This document shows positions 25,469-34,379 of a stretch of DNA of 64,000 bases, in pieces. Each line of letters begins with the position of its first letter. Within the stretch, counting starts at the first letter, position 1. The notes beneath the pieces were generated by a model that saw nothing but the letters and a program-made list of their open reading frames with translations, searched no databases and was not told the DNA's origin. A program made the position numbers and the translations under genes. Source of the stretch: JASHSH01 sp036490215 (lineage in GTDB: Bacteria > Pseudomonadota > Alphaproteobacteria > Rhodospirillales > Magnetospirillaceae); contig DASXEH010000056.1 of assembly GCA_036490215.1 (NCBI GenBank), forward strand, positions 62,001 through 126,000. The letters run 5' to 3'.

Positions 25469-26217
25469 GAGCCATTTCCTATCAAATCCTGAGGCCGGCG
25501 CGCCACTTCGCGGCGCGCCGGTTGCCTTATGAGACAGAGATCGCCCAGCGCACAGCCGACGCAGAGCGGTGCCGTCTTATGACACCGGCGCTGGCTGTGG
25601 ATCTTCATCAGCCAGTGATGATCGCCCAGGGCTTCGGCTGACCAGCTCTCCGGGACCTGCCGCTCGATGATGCGATACGCGATCGTGTCGCTGCCGCACG
25701 CCGGCAACAAACCGACGCGACGCGCCACGCGCAGATAGTGCGAGTCCATCACCAACACCGGCCGCGCCAAGGTGCTGAAGTTGAGCACCGTCGCGGCGAC
25801 TTTCGGCCCCGCACCCGGCAGATCCCGCAGCCAGCGATGCGCCGCTTCAACCGGCCAGGTCGCGAGAAAATCGAGATCGAGGGCGCCGCGCCGATGCCAG
25901 ATCGTCTGTAAGGCGAGCGGCAACCGCGCGGCCTTGTCCTCGGGAAACGTCACCGCGCGGATATGCGAATAGACCGCCGCCGGCGTTGCATCGCGCAGCC
26001 CCAGCCAATCGCCGTCATGCTCCAAATAATGTGCTTCGAGCGCCTCATAGGCTGCCCAGGACACAGCATCCAAAGTCTTGGAGCTGATGATGGCGAGCAC
26101 CAATTGACTCACGGGATCGGGATCGCCGAAGCGCGGTGCCACGCCATAGGCCGTGCGGAGGCGCGCATCGACCTCGACGATCAGGCTCGGCATGTTGAGG
26201 TCGAGAACCAGCTGCAT
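25465..26217 (-). CDS. Endonuclease III-like DNA glycosylase
   Basis: 250 residues of the HhH-GPD superfamily. The helix-hairpin-helix is LPGAGPKVAATVLNF with the Lys at the position used by lyase-type enzymes. The catalytic Asp is in VLVMDSHYLRVARR. The C-terminus carries the iron-sulfur motif Cys-x6-Cys-x2-Cys-x5-Cys (CHKTAPLCVGCALGDLC). It removes damaged bases in excision repair. It diverges enough from E. coli Nth that I leave it unnamed. An ATG at 26193 is an alternative start. Confidence 0.87.
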   Translation of the reverse strand: MQLVLDLNMPSLIVEVDARLRTAYGVAPRFGDPDPVSQLVLAIISSKTLDAVSWAAYEALEAHYLEHDGDWLGLRDATPAAVYSHIRAVTFPEDKAARLPLALQTIWHRRGALDLDFLATWPVEAAHRWLRDLPGAGPKVAATVLNFSTLARPVLVMDSHYLRVARRVGLLPACGSDTIAYRIIERQVPESWSAEALGDHHWLMKIHSQRRCHKTAPLCVGCALGDLCLIRQPARREVARRPQDLIGNGS

Positions 26218-26465
26218 CGACAGGATTTCGCGATGATGAGGGCTACGAACAAATCAAGAACATATAACCAGATGATATATGCCTCGTCGAATCGCGTGAC
26301 CAAGCCATTGATTCCGCTCACCACGCGCCGACACATTTCGACACGCTTCGCCATGGTTTCGTAAGGATTCCCCACATCCCGGTTTACGCCTCGGGCGCAC
26401 AACTCATTCCGCGCGGCGCAAAAGGCCGTCGCTCCGTGTGGTCAGTCGCGAACGAGAGGCGTGTC

Positions 26466-28475
26466 ATGTTGTCCAATCTCAAGATCGGTGCCCGCATTTG
26501 GGGCGGTTTCGGAGTTGTCTTGGTTCTGCTGATCGCCTTGTCGGCGGTCGCCATCACAGGCGCCGAGTCAGAGCGCAGCACCTTCCGTCAAACGACGGAT
26601 CTCAACACCGTCAACAACCTGCTCGACGATATCGCGCTGAATTTCGCGCGCGCCCGGCGTGCCGCGCTGACCTATGTCAGTGCCAGCGGCGGCGATGACG
26701 GCGCGGTCAAGGAAGAAGCAATCTACAAAGCCAATCTCGATACGCTGCTGCCCAAGGCCATTGCCGGCGCGCCGACGCCCGAGATCAAGGCGAACTTCCA
26801 GAAGATGGTCGACATGACCGCCAATTTCTTCGCCGCCTTTGAGAAGGCGAAAGCGCTGAACGTGAAACAGAACGCGCTGACCGAGACGATGGTCAAGTTC
26901 GGTCCCAAGATGCACGCCAATCTGGCCGAGATCACCAAGGCATCGCTGGCCGACGGCAACCTCAAGGTTGCGGCGTTGGCCGGTGTCGCCAACGGCTCGC
27001 TGATGCTGGCTCGCCAGCAGGTGTCCGGCTATGTCGGCAATCCCGCCCAAGCCGCCGTCGATATCGTCCGCGTCCAACTGCCTCAGTTCGACAAAGACAT
27101 CGATGCGGTGATCGCCGCGGAGACCGATCCGAAGCTGAAGGCGCTGGCAACCGATGCCAAGACGATGGCGCCACAATACCTGGCCGCGTTCAACGATGTC
27201 GTCACGGGGACGAACGAGAAGCTCAAGCTGGCCAAGGACTCGTTCGACGGTGATGCCAAGGCGATCTCTGCCATCAGCGACGACGCCGCCGCGATGTTCG
27301 ACAAGAAGATCGCCGCTGTCGCCGAAGAGACCAATTCGGGCATCAGCTGGAGCATCCGCCTGTCGATCGGTCTTTCCATCGTAGCGCTGATCATGGGCGT
27401 GGTGATGGCCTGGACCACTGCGAAGGGCATCGTGCGCCCCGTGGTTGGTATGACCGACACCATGACGCAGCTGGCCGATGGCAATAAGGCCGTCGAAGTG
27501 CCTGCCCGCGACCGTAAGGACGAAGTCGGCTCGATGGCCAAGGCTGTGCAGGTCTTCAAAGACAATATGATCAAGGCCGACGAATTGGCCGAGGCGCAGA
27601 AGCTCGATCAGGTTGCCAAGGAAGAACGCGCCAAGCGCGTCCACGCCCTGACAGCCGAATTCGACGTCAGCATCGGCCAGGTGGTGCAGACCGTGTCGTC
27701 GCAATCCTCGCAGATGGAATCGTCGGCTCAGTCGCTCTCGGCCACCGCCGAAGAAGCCACCAAACAGTCGGCCACCGTGGCCGCCGCTTCGGAACAGGCT
27801 TCGGCGAATGTGCAGACGGTTGCCTCCGCGACCGAGGAACTCTCCTCCTCGATCATGGAGATCAGCCGCCAAGTGTCGCAGTCGAGCAAGATCGCCGCCA
27901 GCGCCGTGTCCGACGCCGAACGCGCCAATCAGATGGTGCAAGGCCTGGCCGAGGCGTCGCAGAAGATCGGTGCGGTGGTCGCTCTGATCACCGATATCGC
28001 CAATCAGACCAACCTGCTTGCCTTGAATGCGACCATTGAGGCCGCGCGCGCCGGTGAGGCGGGCAAGGGCTTCGCGGTCGTGGCCGCCGAAGTGAAGAAC
28101 CTGGCCAACCAGACGGCCAAGGCGACCGAGGAAATCGGCGGTCAGATCGCCGGGGTCCAGACGGCCACCAAAGATGCGGTCGATGCAATCCAGACGATCG
28201 GCAAGACCATCGGCGAGATCAATGCCATCGCCAGCACGATCGCGGCTGCCGTCGAAGAGCAGAGCGCGGCGACCAAGGAAATCGCCCGCAATGTCGAACA
28301 GGCCGCCACCGGCACGCAGGAGGTGACCAGCAACATCACCGGCGTCAGCCAGGCCGCCAACGACACGGGCTCAGCTGCGACCCAGGTTCTCGCCTCGGCG
28401 CGCGAACTGGCGAACCAGTCCGAAAGCCTGAGGTCGGTCGTTACCAAGTTCCTCGTCAACGTCAAAGCCGCGTAA
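26466..28475 (+). CDS. Methyl-accepting chemotaxis protein 1 (long periplasmic sensor)
   Basis: 669-residue chemoreceptor. Helix 1 is at ~9-30; the periplasmic all-helical region of ~250 residues is large enough for a helical bimodular (HBM-like) sensor; helix 2 is near ~298-318; then HAMP and the signalling domain with the hairpin tip ITDIANQTNLLALNATIEAARAG. It ends VNVKAA without a CheR/CheB pentapeptide. The ATG at 26466 has GAGAGG upstream. First and longest of four tandem receptors. Ligand unknown; context suggests nucleosides or nucleobases. Confidence 0.92.
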   Translation: MLSNLKIGARIWGGFGVVLVLLIALSAVAITGAESERSTFRQTTDLNTVNNLLDDIALNFARARRAALTYVSASGGDDGAVKEEAIYKANLDTLLPKAIAGAPTPEIKANFQKMVDMTANFFAAFEKAKALNVKQNALTETMVKFGPKMHANLAEITKASLADGNLKVAALAGVANGSLMLARQQVSGYVGNPAQAAVDIVRVQLPQFDKDIDAVIAAETDPKLKALATDAKTMAPQYLAAFNDVVTGTNEKLKLAKDSFDGDAKAISAISDDAAAMFDKKIAAVAEETNSGISWSIRLSIGLSIVALIMGVVMAWTTAKGIVRPVVGMTDTMTQLADGNKAVEVPARDRKDEVGSMAKAVQVFKDNMIKADELAEAQKLDQVAKEERAKRVHALTAEFDVSIGQVVQTVSSQSSQMESSAQSLSATAEEATKQSATVAAASEQASANVQTVASATEELSSSIMEISRQVSQSSKIAASAVSDAERANQMVQGLAEASQKIGAVVALITDIANQTNLLALNATIEAARAGEAGKGFAVVAAEVKNLANQTAKATEEIGGQIAGVQTATKDAVDAIQTIGKTIGEINAIASTIAAAVEEQSAATKEIARNVEQAATGTQEVTSNITGVSQAANDTGSAATQVLASARELANQSESLRSVVTKFLVNVKAA

Positions 28476-28493
28476 CGAGACCCGCGGTTCTAC

Positions 28494-28525
28494 CCCCGGC
28501 GACCGGGAGAATCCGGTCGCCGGGG
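28494..28525 (+). terminator. Hairpin after chemoreceptor gene 1
   Basis: Perfect 13-base arms (CCCCGGCGACCGG and CCGGTCGCCGGGG) around a six-base loop, followed by a weak T run. Lies 18 bases after the stop codon. Confidence 0.7.
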
Positions 28526-28664
28526 TTCGTTTCAAGCCCGATTTCTAGCCCGTTTCGTATTTCGTTTTTCCCTTTTCCCTCTTCCCCCTTTTCACGATCC
28601 ATTCGTGCGGTCCGGCGGAAACGATTTATTCCGCCAGCCCGCGGCGTTTTCTCCGGAGGCCATC

Positions 28665-30353
28665 ATGCGCGTTCTGCAATCATCTATTTCGGTCAGGGTC
28701 GCCGCGTCGTTCCTGAGCGTGTTGATCATCGTCATCGCGCTCGGCGCGACAGCACTCAACGGCCTCGGCGTGGTGAACGACCATGCAGCCAATGTACGCG
28801 ACAACTATCTGCCGAGCGGCCCGGTGCTGCACCGCATGTCGAATGCGCTGACGCGCTACCGCACCCAGGAAAACCAATATCTCAATCGCGCGAAGACGTC
28901 GGACATCTCCGACTCCAAAATACGGATGGAGAAGTCGGTCGCCGAGATCAAGAAGGCGCGCGCCGAGTATGAGCCGATGATCCTGAAGGGCACCGAGGAC
29001 GAGGCCAACATGCGCGCGTTCGACAAGGCACTCGTCGTCTTCATGACGTCGACCCAGAAGGTCGTCGGACTGGCCGATAAGGGCGATCTAGATGGCGCGA
29101 CGACGTTGGTTCTTGGCACCAACCGCGAAGACTACAACGCGGCCGACGGCGTCTTGTCGAAGAACATCGATTTCAATGCCGCTGCCGGCAAGGCCGAAGC
29201 CGATCATGGCGCCGCCGTCTTCGCCAGCACGCGCTGGATCATCATCGGCGCGATTCTCGTCGCGGCCCTGATGAGCGTCGCGCTCGGCTTCTGGCTGATC
29301 CGCAACGTTTCGGCGCCGATCAAGACCATGACCAGCGTCATGGGGCGGTTGGCCGATCACGATCTCGCCGTCGCCATCACCGGCATCGAGCGTCAGGACG
29401 AGATCGGCGCGATGGCCAAGGCTGTGCAGGTCTTCAAGACCAACATGGTCAAGGGCGATGAACTCGCCGCGGCCCAGCAAGCCGATCAGGTCGCCAAAGA
29501 GGCGCGTGCCGCCAAGGTCAACGCGCTGACTGCGGCCTTCGATGTCAGCATCGGCCAAGTGGTTCAGTCGGTGTCGTCGCAATCGACACAGATGGAATCC
29601 TCGGCCCAATCGCTCTCGGCCACGGCGGAAGAAGCCACCAAGCAGTCGGCCACTGTCGCCGCCGCTTCGGAACAGGCCTCCGCCAATGTGCAGACGGTTG
29701 CCTCCGCGACCGAGGAACTCTCGTCGTCGATCGCCGAGATCAGCCGCCAGGTGGCGCAGTCGAACCGCATTGCTGCGGGTGCCGTCAGCGAAGCCGAGAA
29801 GGCGAATCACATGGTGCAGGGTCTCGCGGAAGCCAGCCTGAAGATCGGCGCGGTCGTGCGGCTGATCACCGACATCGCCAACCAGACCAACCTGCTCGCG
29901 CTGAACGCCACCATCGAGGCCGCGCGCGCCGGCGAGGCCGGCAAGGGCTTCGCGGTCGTGGCAGCCGAGGTGAAGAACCTGGCCAATCAGACGGCCAAGG
30001 CCACCGAGGAAATCGGCGGCCAGATCGCGGGGGTCCAGGCGGCAACGAAGGGCGCGGTCGACGCGATCGAGACGATTGGTAAAACCATTGGCGAGATCAA
30101 CAGCATCGCGTCGACGATTGCATCAGCCGTGGAAGAGCAAAGCGCCGCGACCAAAGAGATCGCCCGCAATGTCGAACAGGCCGCCACCGGCACGCAGGAA
30201 GTGACCAGCAACATCACCGGCGTCAGCCAGGCCGCCAACGATACGGGCTCGGCTGCCACCCAGGTCCTCGCCTCAGCGCGGGAACTGGCGCAGCAGTCCG
30301 AGAGCCTGAAATCGGTCGTCACCGACTTTCTGGTGAATGTGAAGGCCGCGTAA
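28665..30353 (+). CDS. Methyl-accepting chemotaxis protein 2
   Basis: 562 residues. Helix 1 at ~8-30; a periplasmic four-helix-bundle-sized sensor of ~155 residues (RDNYLPSGPVLHRMSNALTR, EYEPMILKGTEDE); helix 2 at ~190-210; then HAMP and signalling domain. The ATG at 28665 has GGAGG seven bases upstream. Its signalling half is nearly identical to those of the three neighbours; the sensor is related to that of receptor 3 (both share RDN-LPSGPVL and YEPMI-KGT-DE). Confidence 0.93.
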   Translation: MRVLQSSISVRVAASFLSVLIIVIALGATALNGLGVVNDHAANVRDNYLPSGPVLHRMSNALTRYRTQENQYLNRAKTSDISDSKIRMEKSVAEIKKARAEYEPMILKGTEDEANMRAFDKALVVFMTSTQKVVGLADKGDLDGATTLVLGTNREDYNAADGVLSKNIDFNAAAGKAEADHGAAVFASTRWIIIGAILVAALMSVALGFWLIRNVSAPIKTMTSVMGRLADHDLAVAITGIERQDEIGAMAKAVQVFKTNMVKGDELAAAQQADQVAKEARAAKVNALTAAFDVSIGQVVQSVSSQSTQMESSAQSLSATAEEATKQSATVAAASEQASANVQTVASATEELSSSIAEISRQVAQSNRIAAGAVSEAEKANHMVQGLAEASLKIGAVVRLITDIANQTNLLALNATIEAARAGEAGKGFAVVAAEVKNLANQTAKATEEIGGQIAGVQAATKGAVDAIETIGKTIGEINSIASTIASAVEEQSAATKEIARNVEQAATGTQEVTSNITGVSQAANDTGSAATQVLASARELAQQSESLKSVVTDFLVNVKAA

Positions 30354-30376
30354 GGCCCCACGCCTTATATCGCGAC

Positions 30377-30412
30377 CCCCACCCCGGCGGCCGGAAGCCC
30401 GCCGGGGTGGGG
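30377..30412 (+). terminator. Hairpin after chemoreceptor gene 2
   Basis: Perfect 14-base arms (CCCCACCCCGGCGG and CCGCCGGGGTGGGG) with an eight-base loop, 24 bases after the stop. No clear T run, so termination strength is uncertain. Confidence 0.6.
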
Positions 30413-30667
30413 CATCAAGGCTGGAAAGCTTGCTGTCTTGGCCAGCAAGACCGGCATCTTAGCCGAAATATTTCCAGATGGAAATATACCGGAAATCGAC
30501 CGGTAAGATTTTGGTTATAAATCAACGCGTTAGATAAAGTTCGACACAATCGGACATTGCAAAGCGCATCTCGGAAAAATTCAAAGACACGTTTTGCGCG
30601 CATCTTTCCGGAGTAAGGCACGTGGCGGCTGAAGCCATGGCCGATCCAATTTCTCAGGGGTTGCGCG
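30413..30667. other. Leader/promoter region of chemoreceptor gene 3
   Basis: AT-richer non-coding stretch. It holds a small palindromic TTTCCAGATGGAAA near 30470 and TCGACACAATCGG at 30541, which partly matches the CCGACACATTTCGA motif upstream of receptors 1 and 4. No gene seen. Confidence 0.5.
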
Positions 30668-32350
30668 ATGAAACTGATCAATTCCTCCATCGCGGCGCGC
30701 GTCATCTTCGCGTTTGCCGCCGTTCTCCTCGTGGTTGCGGCTTTGGGCTTCTGCGCGATCAACCGCCTCGGCGCGGTCAATGACCACGCATTGGAAGTCC
30801 GCGACAACTTCCTGCCCAGCGGCCCGGTGTTGAGCCGGATCTTCGTCAACCTGACGCAGGTACGCGCCGTCGAGTCGCAGGCGCTGATCAAGGGGATCGA
30901 TCCGAAGCAGATCGCCCAACGCTACAAGGAATATGCCGATGCCGTCATCAAAGACCGGGCGGTCTATGAGCCGATGATCGACAAAGGCACCGATGACGAA
31001 AAATTCATGCACCAATTCGATGATGCCTGGGCGAAGTATCAAGCTTCGACCACCAAGGCGCTCGAACTGGGCGCGAAGGGCGATCTGGAGACCGGCGTTC
31101 CGTTCGTGATGAACGACAGCGGGGCCAATTACCTGGCCGCCGCCGATGCCTTGACCAAGGACATCGACTACAACCTCAAGGGCGGCATCAGCGAGGCCAA
31201 TGTCGGCCAATCCGTCTACGCCACCACCATTTACATCGTCTCCGGCGTCCTGGTCTTTGCGGCTCTGGCCGCGGCGGCGCTTGGCTTCTGGCTGATCCGC
31301 AGCGTGTCGAGCCCGGTGAAGGCGATAACCGGCGTGATGGGCCGCCTGGCCGATCACGACCTTTCGGCACAGATCATCGGTCGTGAGCGTGGCGACGAAG
31401 TCGGTTCGATGGCCAAGGCCGTGCAGGTGTTCAAGGACAACATGGTCAAGGCCGACGAAATGGCCGAGGCGCAGAAGGCCGAACAGGTGGCCAAGGAAGA
31501 ACGCGCCAAGCGTGTCAACGCCCTGACCGCCGCCTTCGATACCAGCATCGGCCAGGTGGTGCAGGCCGTGTCGTCGCAGTCGACCCAGATGGAATCCTCG
31601 GCGCAATCTTTGTCGTCCACCGCCGAGGAAGCCACCAAGCAATCGGCGGCCGTGGCCGCCGCGTCGGAAGAGGCCTCGGCCAATGTGCAGACGGTCGCGT
31701 CCGCCACCGAAGAGCTGAGCTCGTCGATCGCCGAGATCAGCCGTCAGGTGTCACAGTCGAGCAAGATCGCTGCCAGCGCCGTGTCCGACGCCGAACGCGC
31801 CAATCGGATGGTGCAAGGTCTCGCGGAGGCGTCGCAGAAGATCGGCGCGGTCGTGCGGCTGATCACCGACATCGCCAACCAGACCAACCTGCTCGCGCTC
31901 AACGCCACCATCGAAGCGGCCCGCGCCGGCGAAGCCGGCAAGGGCTTCGCGGTCGTGGCCGCCGAGGTGAAGAACCTGGCCAACCAGACGGCCAAGGCGA
32001 CTGAAGAAATCGGCGGGCAGATCTCGGGCGTGCAAGCTGCGACGAAGGACGCCGTGGATGCGATCGCGACGATCGGCAAGACCATCGGCGAGATCAACAG
32101 CATCGCCTCGACGATCGCCGCCGCGGTGGAAGAGCAGAGCGCGGCGACCAAAGAGATCGCCCGCAATGTCGAACAAGCCTCGGCCGGCACGCAGGAGGTG
32201 ACCAGCAACATCACCGGCGTCAGCCAAGCCGCCAACGATACCGGTTCGGCCGCCACCCAGGTGCTCGCCTCGGCGCGGGAACTGGCACAGCAGTCCGAAA
32301 GCCTGAAATCCGTCGTCACCCGCTTCCTGACCGACGTCAAAGCGGCGTAA
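30668..32350 (+). CDS. Methyl-accepting chemotaxis protein 3
   Basis: 560 residues with the same plan as receptor 2: helix 1 at ~8-30, a ~155-residue helical periplasmic sensor (DNFLPSGPVLSRIFVNLTQV, VYEPMIDKGTDDEKFMHQFD), helix 2 near ~190-212, HAMP, signalling domain. The ATG has AGGGG upstream. Many substitutions fall in the sensor and few in the signalling half, so the pair with receptor 2 looks like duplication followed by ligand-specific divergence. Confidence 0.93.
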   Translation: MKLINSSIAARVIFAFAAVLLVVAALGFCAINRLGAVNDHALEVRDNFLPSGPVLSRIFVNLTQVRAVESQALIKGIDPKQIAQRYKEYADAVIKDRAVYEPMIDKGTDDEKFMHQFDDAWAKYQASTTKALELGAKGDLETGVPFVMNDSGANYLAAADALTKDIDYNLKGGISEANVGQSVYATTIYIVSGVLVFAALAAAALGFWLIRSVSSPVKAITGVMGRLADHDLSAQIIGRERGDEVGSMAKAVQVFKDNMVKADEMAEAQKAEQVAKEERAKRVNALTAAFDTSIGQVVQAVSSQSTQMESSAQSLSSTAEEATKQSAAVAAASEEASANVQTVASATEELSSSIAEISRQVSQSSKIAASAVSDAERANRMVQGLAEASQKIGAVVRLITDIANQTNLLALNATIEAARAGEAGKGFAVVAAEVKNLANQTAKATEEIGGQISGVQAATKDAVDAIATIGKTIGEINSIASTIAAAVEEQSAATKEIARNVEQASAGTQEVTSNITGVSQAANDTGSAATQVLASARELAQQSESLKSVVTRFLTDVKAA

Positions 32351-32366
32351 ACAGACCCTCGACCTC

Positions 32367-32399
32367 GTCCCGGCAGCCGATAACCCCCGCTGCCGGGAC
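32367..32399 (+). terminator. Hairpin after chemoreceptor gene 3
   Basis: Perfect 11-base arms GTCCCGGCAGC and GCTGCCGGGAC around an 11-base loop, followed by ACTTTT. Lies 17 bases after the stop codon. Confidence 0.65.
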
Positions 32400-32640
32400 A
32401 CTTTTCGGCGGTGCGCCGATCCCCCGTCGAAACATCCCGACACATTTCGATATCGCGCCGTGCCATGCGGCAAACATCGCTTTACGTGGTCCTTACACAG
32501 TGGCGCCGCGTTTCGAATGCATGGTGTGGGGTAGCCGGACGTCCCGGCCGATACGCGATAGACGCGCTCCCTCCCTCATATCTTCGAGACAAGAAACGAT
32601 GCCGCTCGATACCCGATGCGGCTTGCTCATGAGGAACGCC

Positions 32641-34326
32641 ATGAAACTTATTACATCTTCAATTGCCGCGCGCGTGATCTTCGCATTCGCAGCGGTGCTC
32701 GTTGTGGTTCTGGCTCTGGGGATCACCTCGATACTCCGCCTGGGTGTCGTTAATGACGGCGCGGTCGAGATCCGCACCAACTGGCTGGTCGCGACCCGCG
32801 CGCTGGGCGATTACCAGTTCCAGACGATGCGCTACCGCCAGATCGAGGCGGCCAGCCTGCTCGCGGACACCCCGCAAGAGGCTGCAGCGGAAGCGGACAC
32901 ACTGAAGAAGGTGGCCGATGGCGCACAGACGGCGTGGGCCGCCTATGAGGCAACGGTGGATACGGCCGAGGAACACGCGATCGCCGATCGGGTCAAGTCG
33001 GGCTGGCAGGGCTATCTCGCGCTGGATGCGAAGATGGTCGAAAAGCTCACCGCCGGCGACCGCAAGGCCGCTTATGCCGCCTATCTCGGCGATATGCGCA
33101 CCGCCTTCGGCACATGGCGCGATGGCCTGACAAAAGACCTCGATTTCCAACTGAGTGGCGCCGCCAAGGCATCGGACGCCGGCGAGGCCGCTTATCATTC
33201 CGCCCAATACATGATCTACGGCGCAATCATCTTCGCGGTCCTGCTGGCCATCGGTCTGGGCTGGTCGCTGATCCGCGGCGTGTCCGCTCCGGTCAAAGCG
33301 ATGACCGGCGTGATGGGCCGCTTGGCGAGTCACGATCTCGCGGTTGCCATCACCGGCACCGAGCGTGTCGACGAGATCGGCGCGATGGCCTCGGCTGTGC
33401 AAGTGTTCAAGGACAATATGGTCAAGGCCGATGAGTTGGCGGAAGCGCAGAAGGCCGAGCAGATTGCCAAGGAAGAGCGTACCAGGCGTGTCAATGCCTT
33501 GACCGCCGCTTTCGATGCCAATATCGGGAACGTGGTTCAGTCCGTGTCGGCGCAATCGACCCAGATGGAATCCTCGGCGCAGTCGCTCTCGGCCACCGCC
33601 GAGGAAGCCACCAAGCAGTCGGCCACTGTCGCCGCCGCTTCGGAACAGGCTTCGGCGAACGTGCAGACCGTTGCCGCGGCCACGGAAGAGCTTTCGTCTT
33701 CCATCGCCGAGATCAGCCGTCAGGTGGCGCAGTCGAACCGCATTGCCGCGGGTGCCGTCAGCGAAGCCGAGAAGGCCAACCAGATGGTGCAAGGCCTGGC
33801 CGAAGCGTCGCAGAAGATCGGTGCGGTCGTAGCCTTGATCACCGACATCGCCAACCAGACTAATCTTCTGGCGCTGAACGCGACCATCGAAGCGGCCCGC
33901 GCCGGTGAAGCGGGCAAGGGCTTCGCGGTCGTGGCCGCCGAGGTGAAAAATCTGGCCAACCAGACCGCCAAGGCGACCGAAGAGATCGGTGCGCAGATCG
34001 GCGAGGTTCAGGGCGCGACCAAGAATGCCGTGGACGCGATCGCGTCGATCAGCAGGACGATCGGCGACATCAACGGCATCGCCTCCACCATCGCCTCGGC
34101 CGTCGAGGAACAGAGCGCGGCGACCAAGGAAATCGCCCGCAATGTGGAACAGGCGGCGACCGGCACGCAGGAGGTGACCTCGAACATCACCGGCGTCAGC
34201 CAGGCCGCCAACGATACGGGTTCGGCCGCGACCCAGGTCCTCGCTTCGGCACGAGAGCTGGCGCAGCAGTCCGATGCCTTGAAGAGCGTGGTCACCCGCT
34301 TCCTGACCGACGTCAAAGCCGCGTAG
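32641..34326 (+). CDS. Methyl-accepting chemotaxis protein 4
   Basis: 561 residues. The N-terminus MKLITSSIAARVIFAFAAVL nearly equals that of receptor 3, but the periplasmic sensor is different (TNWLVATRALGDYQFQTMRY, with long Ala/Glu-rich helices), of four-helix-bundle type. Helix 2 is followed by HAMP and the shared signalling domain. The ATG at 32641 has GAGGAA upstream; the frame open to 32500 is not supported. The gene ends at a strong terminator shared in position with the convergent deoB gene. Confidence 0.93.
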   Translation: MKLITSSIAARVIFAFAAVLVVVLALGITSILRLGVVNDGAVEIRTNWLVATRALGDYQFQTMRYRQIEAASLLADTPQEAAAEADTLKKVADGAQTAWAAYEATVDTAEEHAIADRVKSGWQGYLALDAKMVEKLTAGDRKAAYAAYLGDMRTAFGTWRDGLTKDLDFQLSGAAKASDAGEAAYHSAQYMIYGAIIFAVLLAIGLGWSLIRGVSAPVKAMTGVMGRLASHDLAVAITGTERVDEIGAMASAVQVFKDNMVKADELAEAQKAEQIAKEERTRRVNALTAAFDANIGNVVQSVSAQSTQMESSAQSLSATAEEATKQSATVAAASEQASANVQTVAAATEELSSSIAEISRQVAQSNRIAAGAVSEAEKANQMVQGLAEASQKIGAVVALITDIANQTNLLALNATIEAARAGEAGKGFAVVAAEVKNLANQTAKATEEIGAQIGEVQGATKNAVDAIASISRTIGDINGIASTIASAVEEQSAATKEIARNVEQAATGTQEVTSNITGVSQAANDTGSAATQVLASARELAQQSDALKSVVTRFLTDVKAA

Positions 34327-34340
34327 TCGATCGCGGCGGA

Positions 34341-34379
34341 TCCCTCTCCGCCTTTCCCCTGGGGTGGAGAGGGATTTTT
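34341..34379 (+). terminator. Intrinsic terminator after chemoreceptor gene 4
   Basis: Stem TCCCTCTCC with GGAGAGGGA, immediately followed by TTTTTA. It overlaps the deoB stop codon on the opposite strand. Confidence 0.85.
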
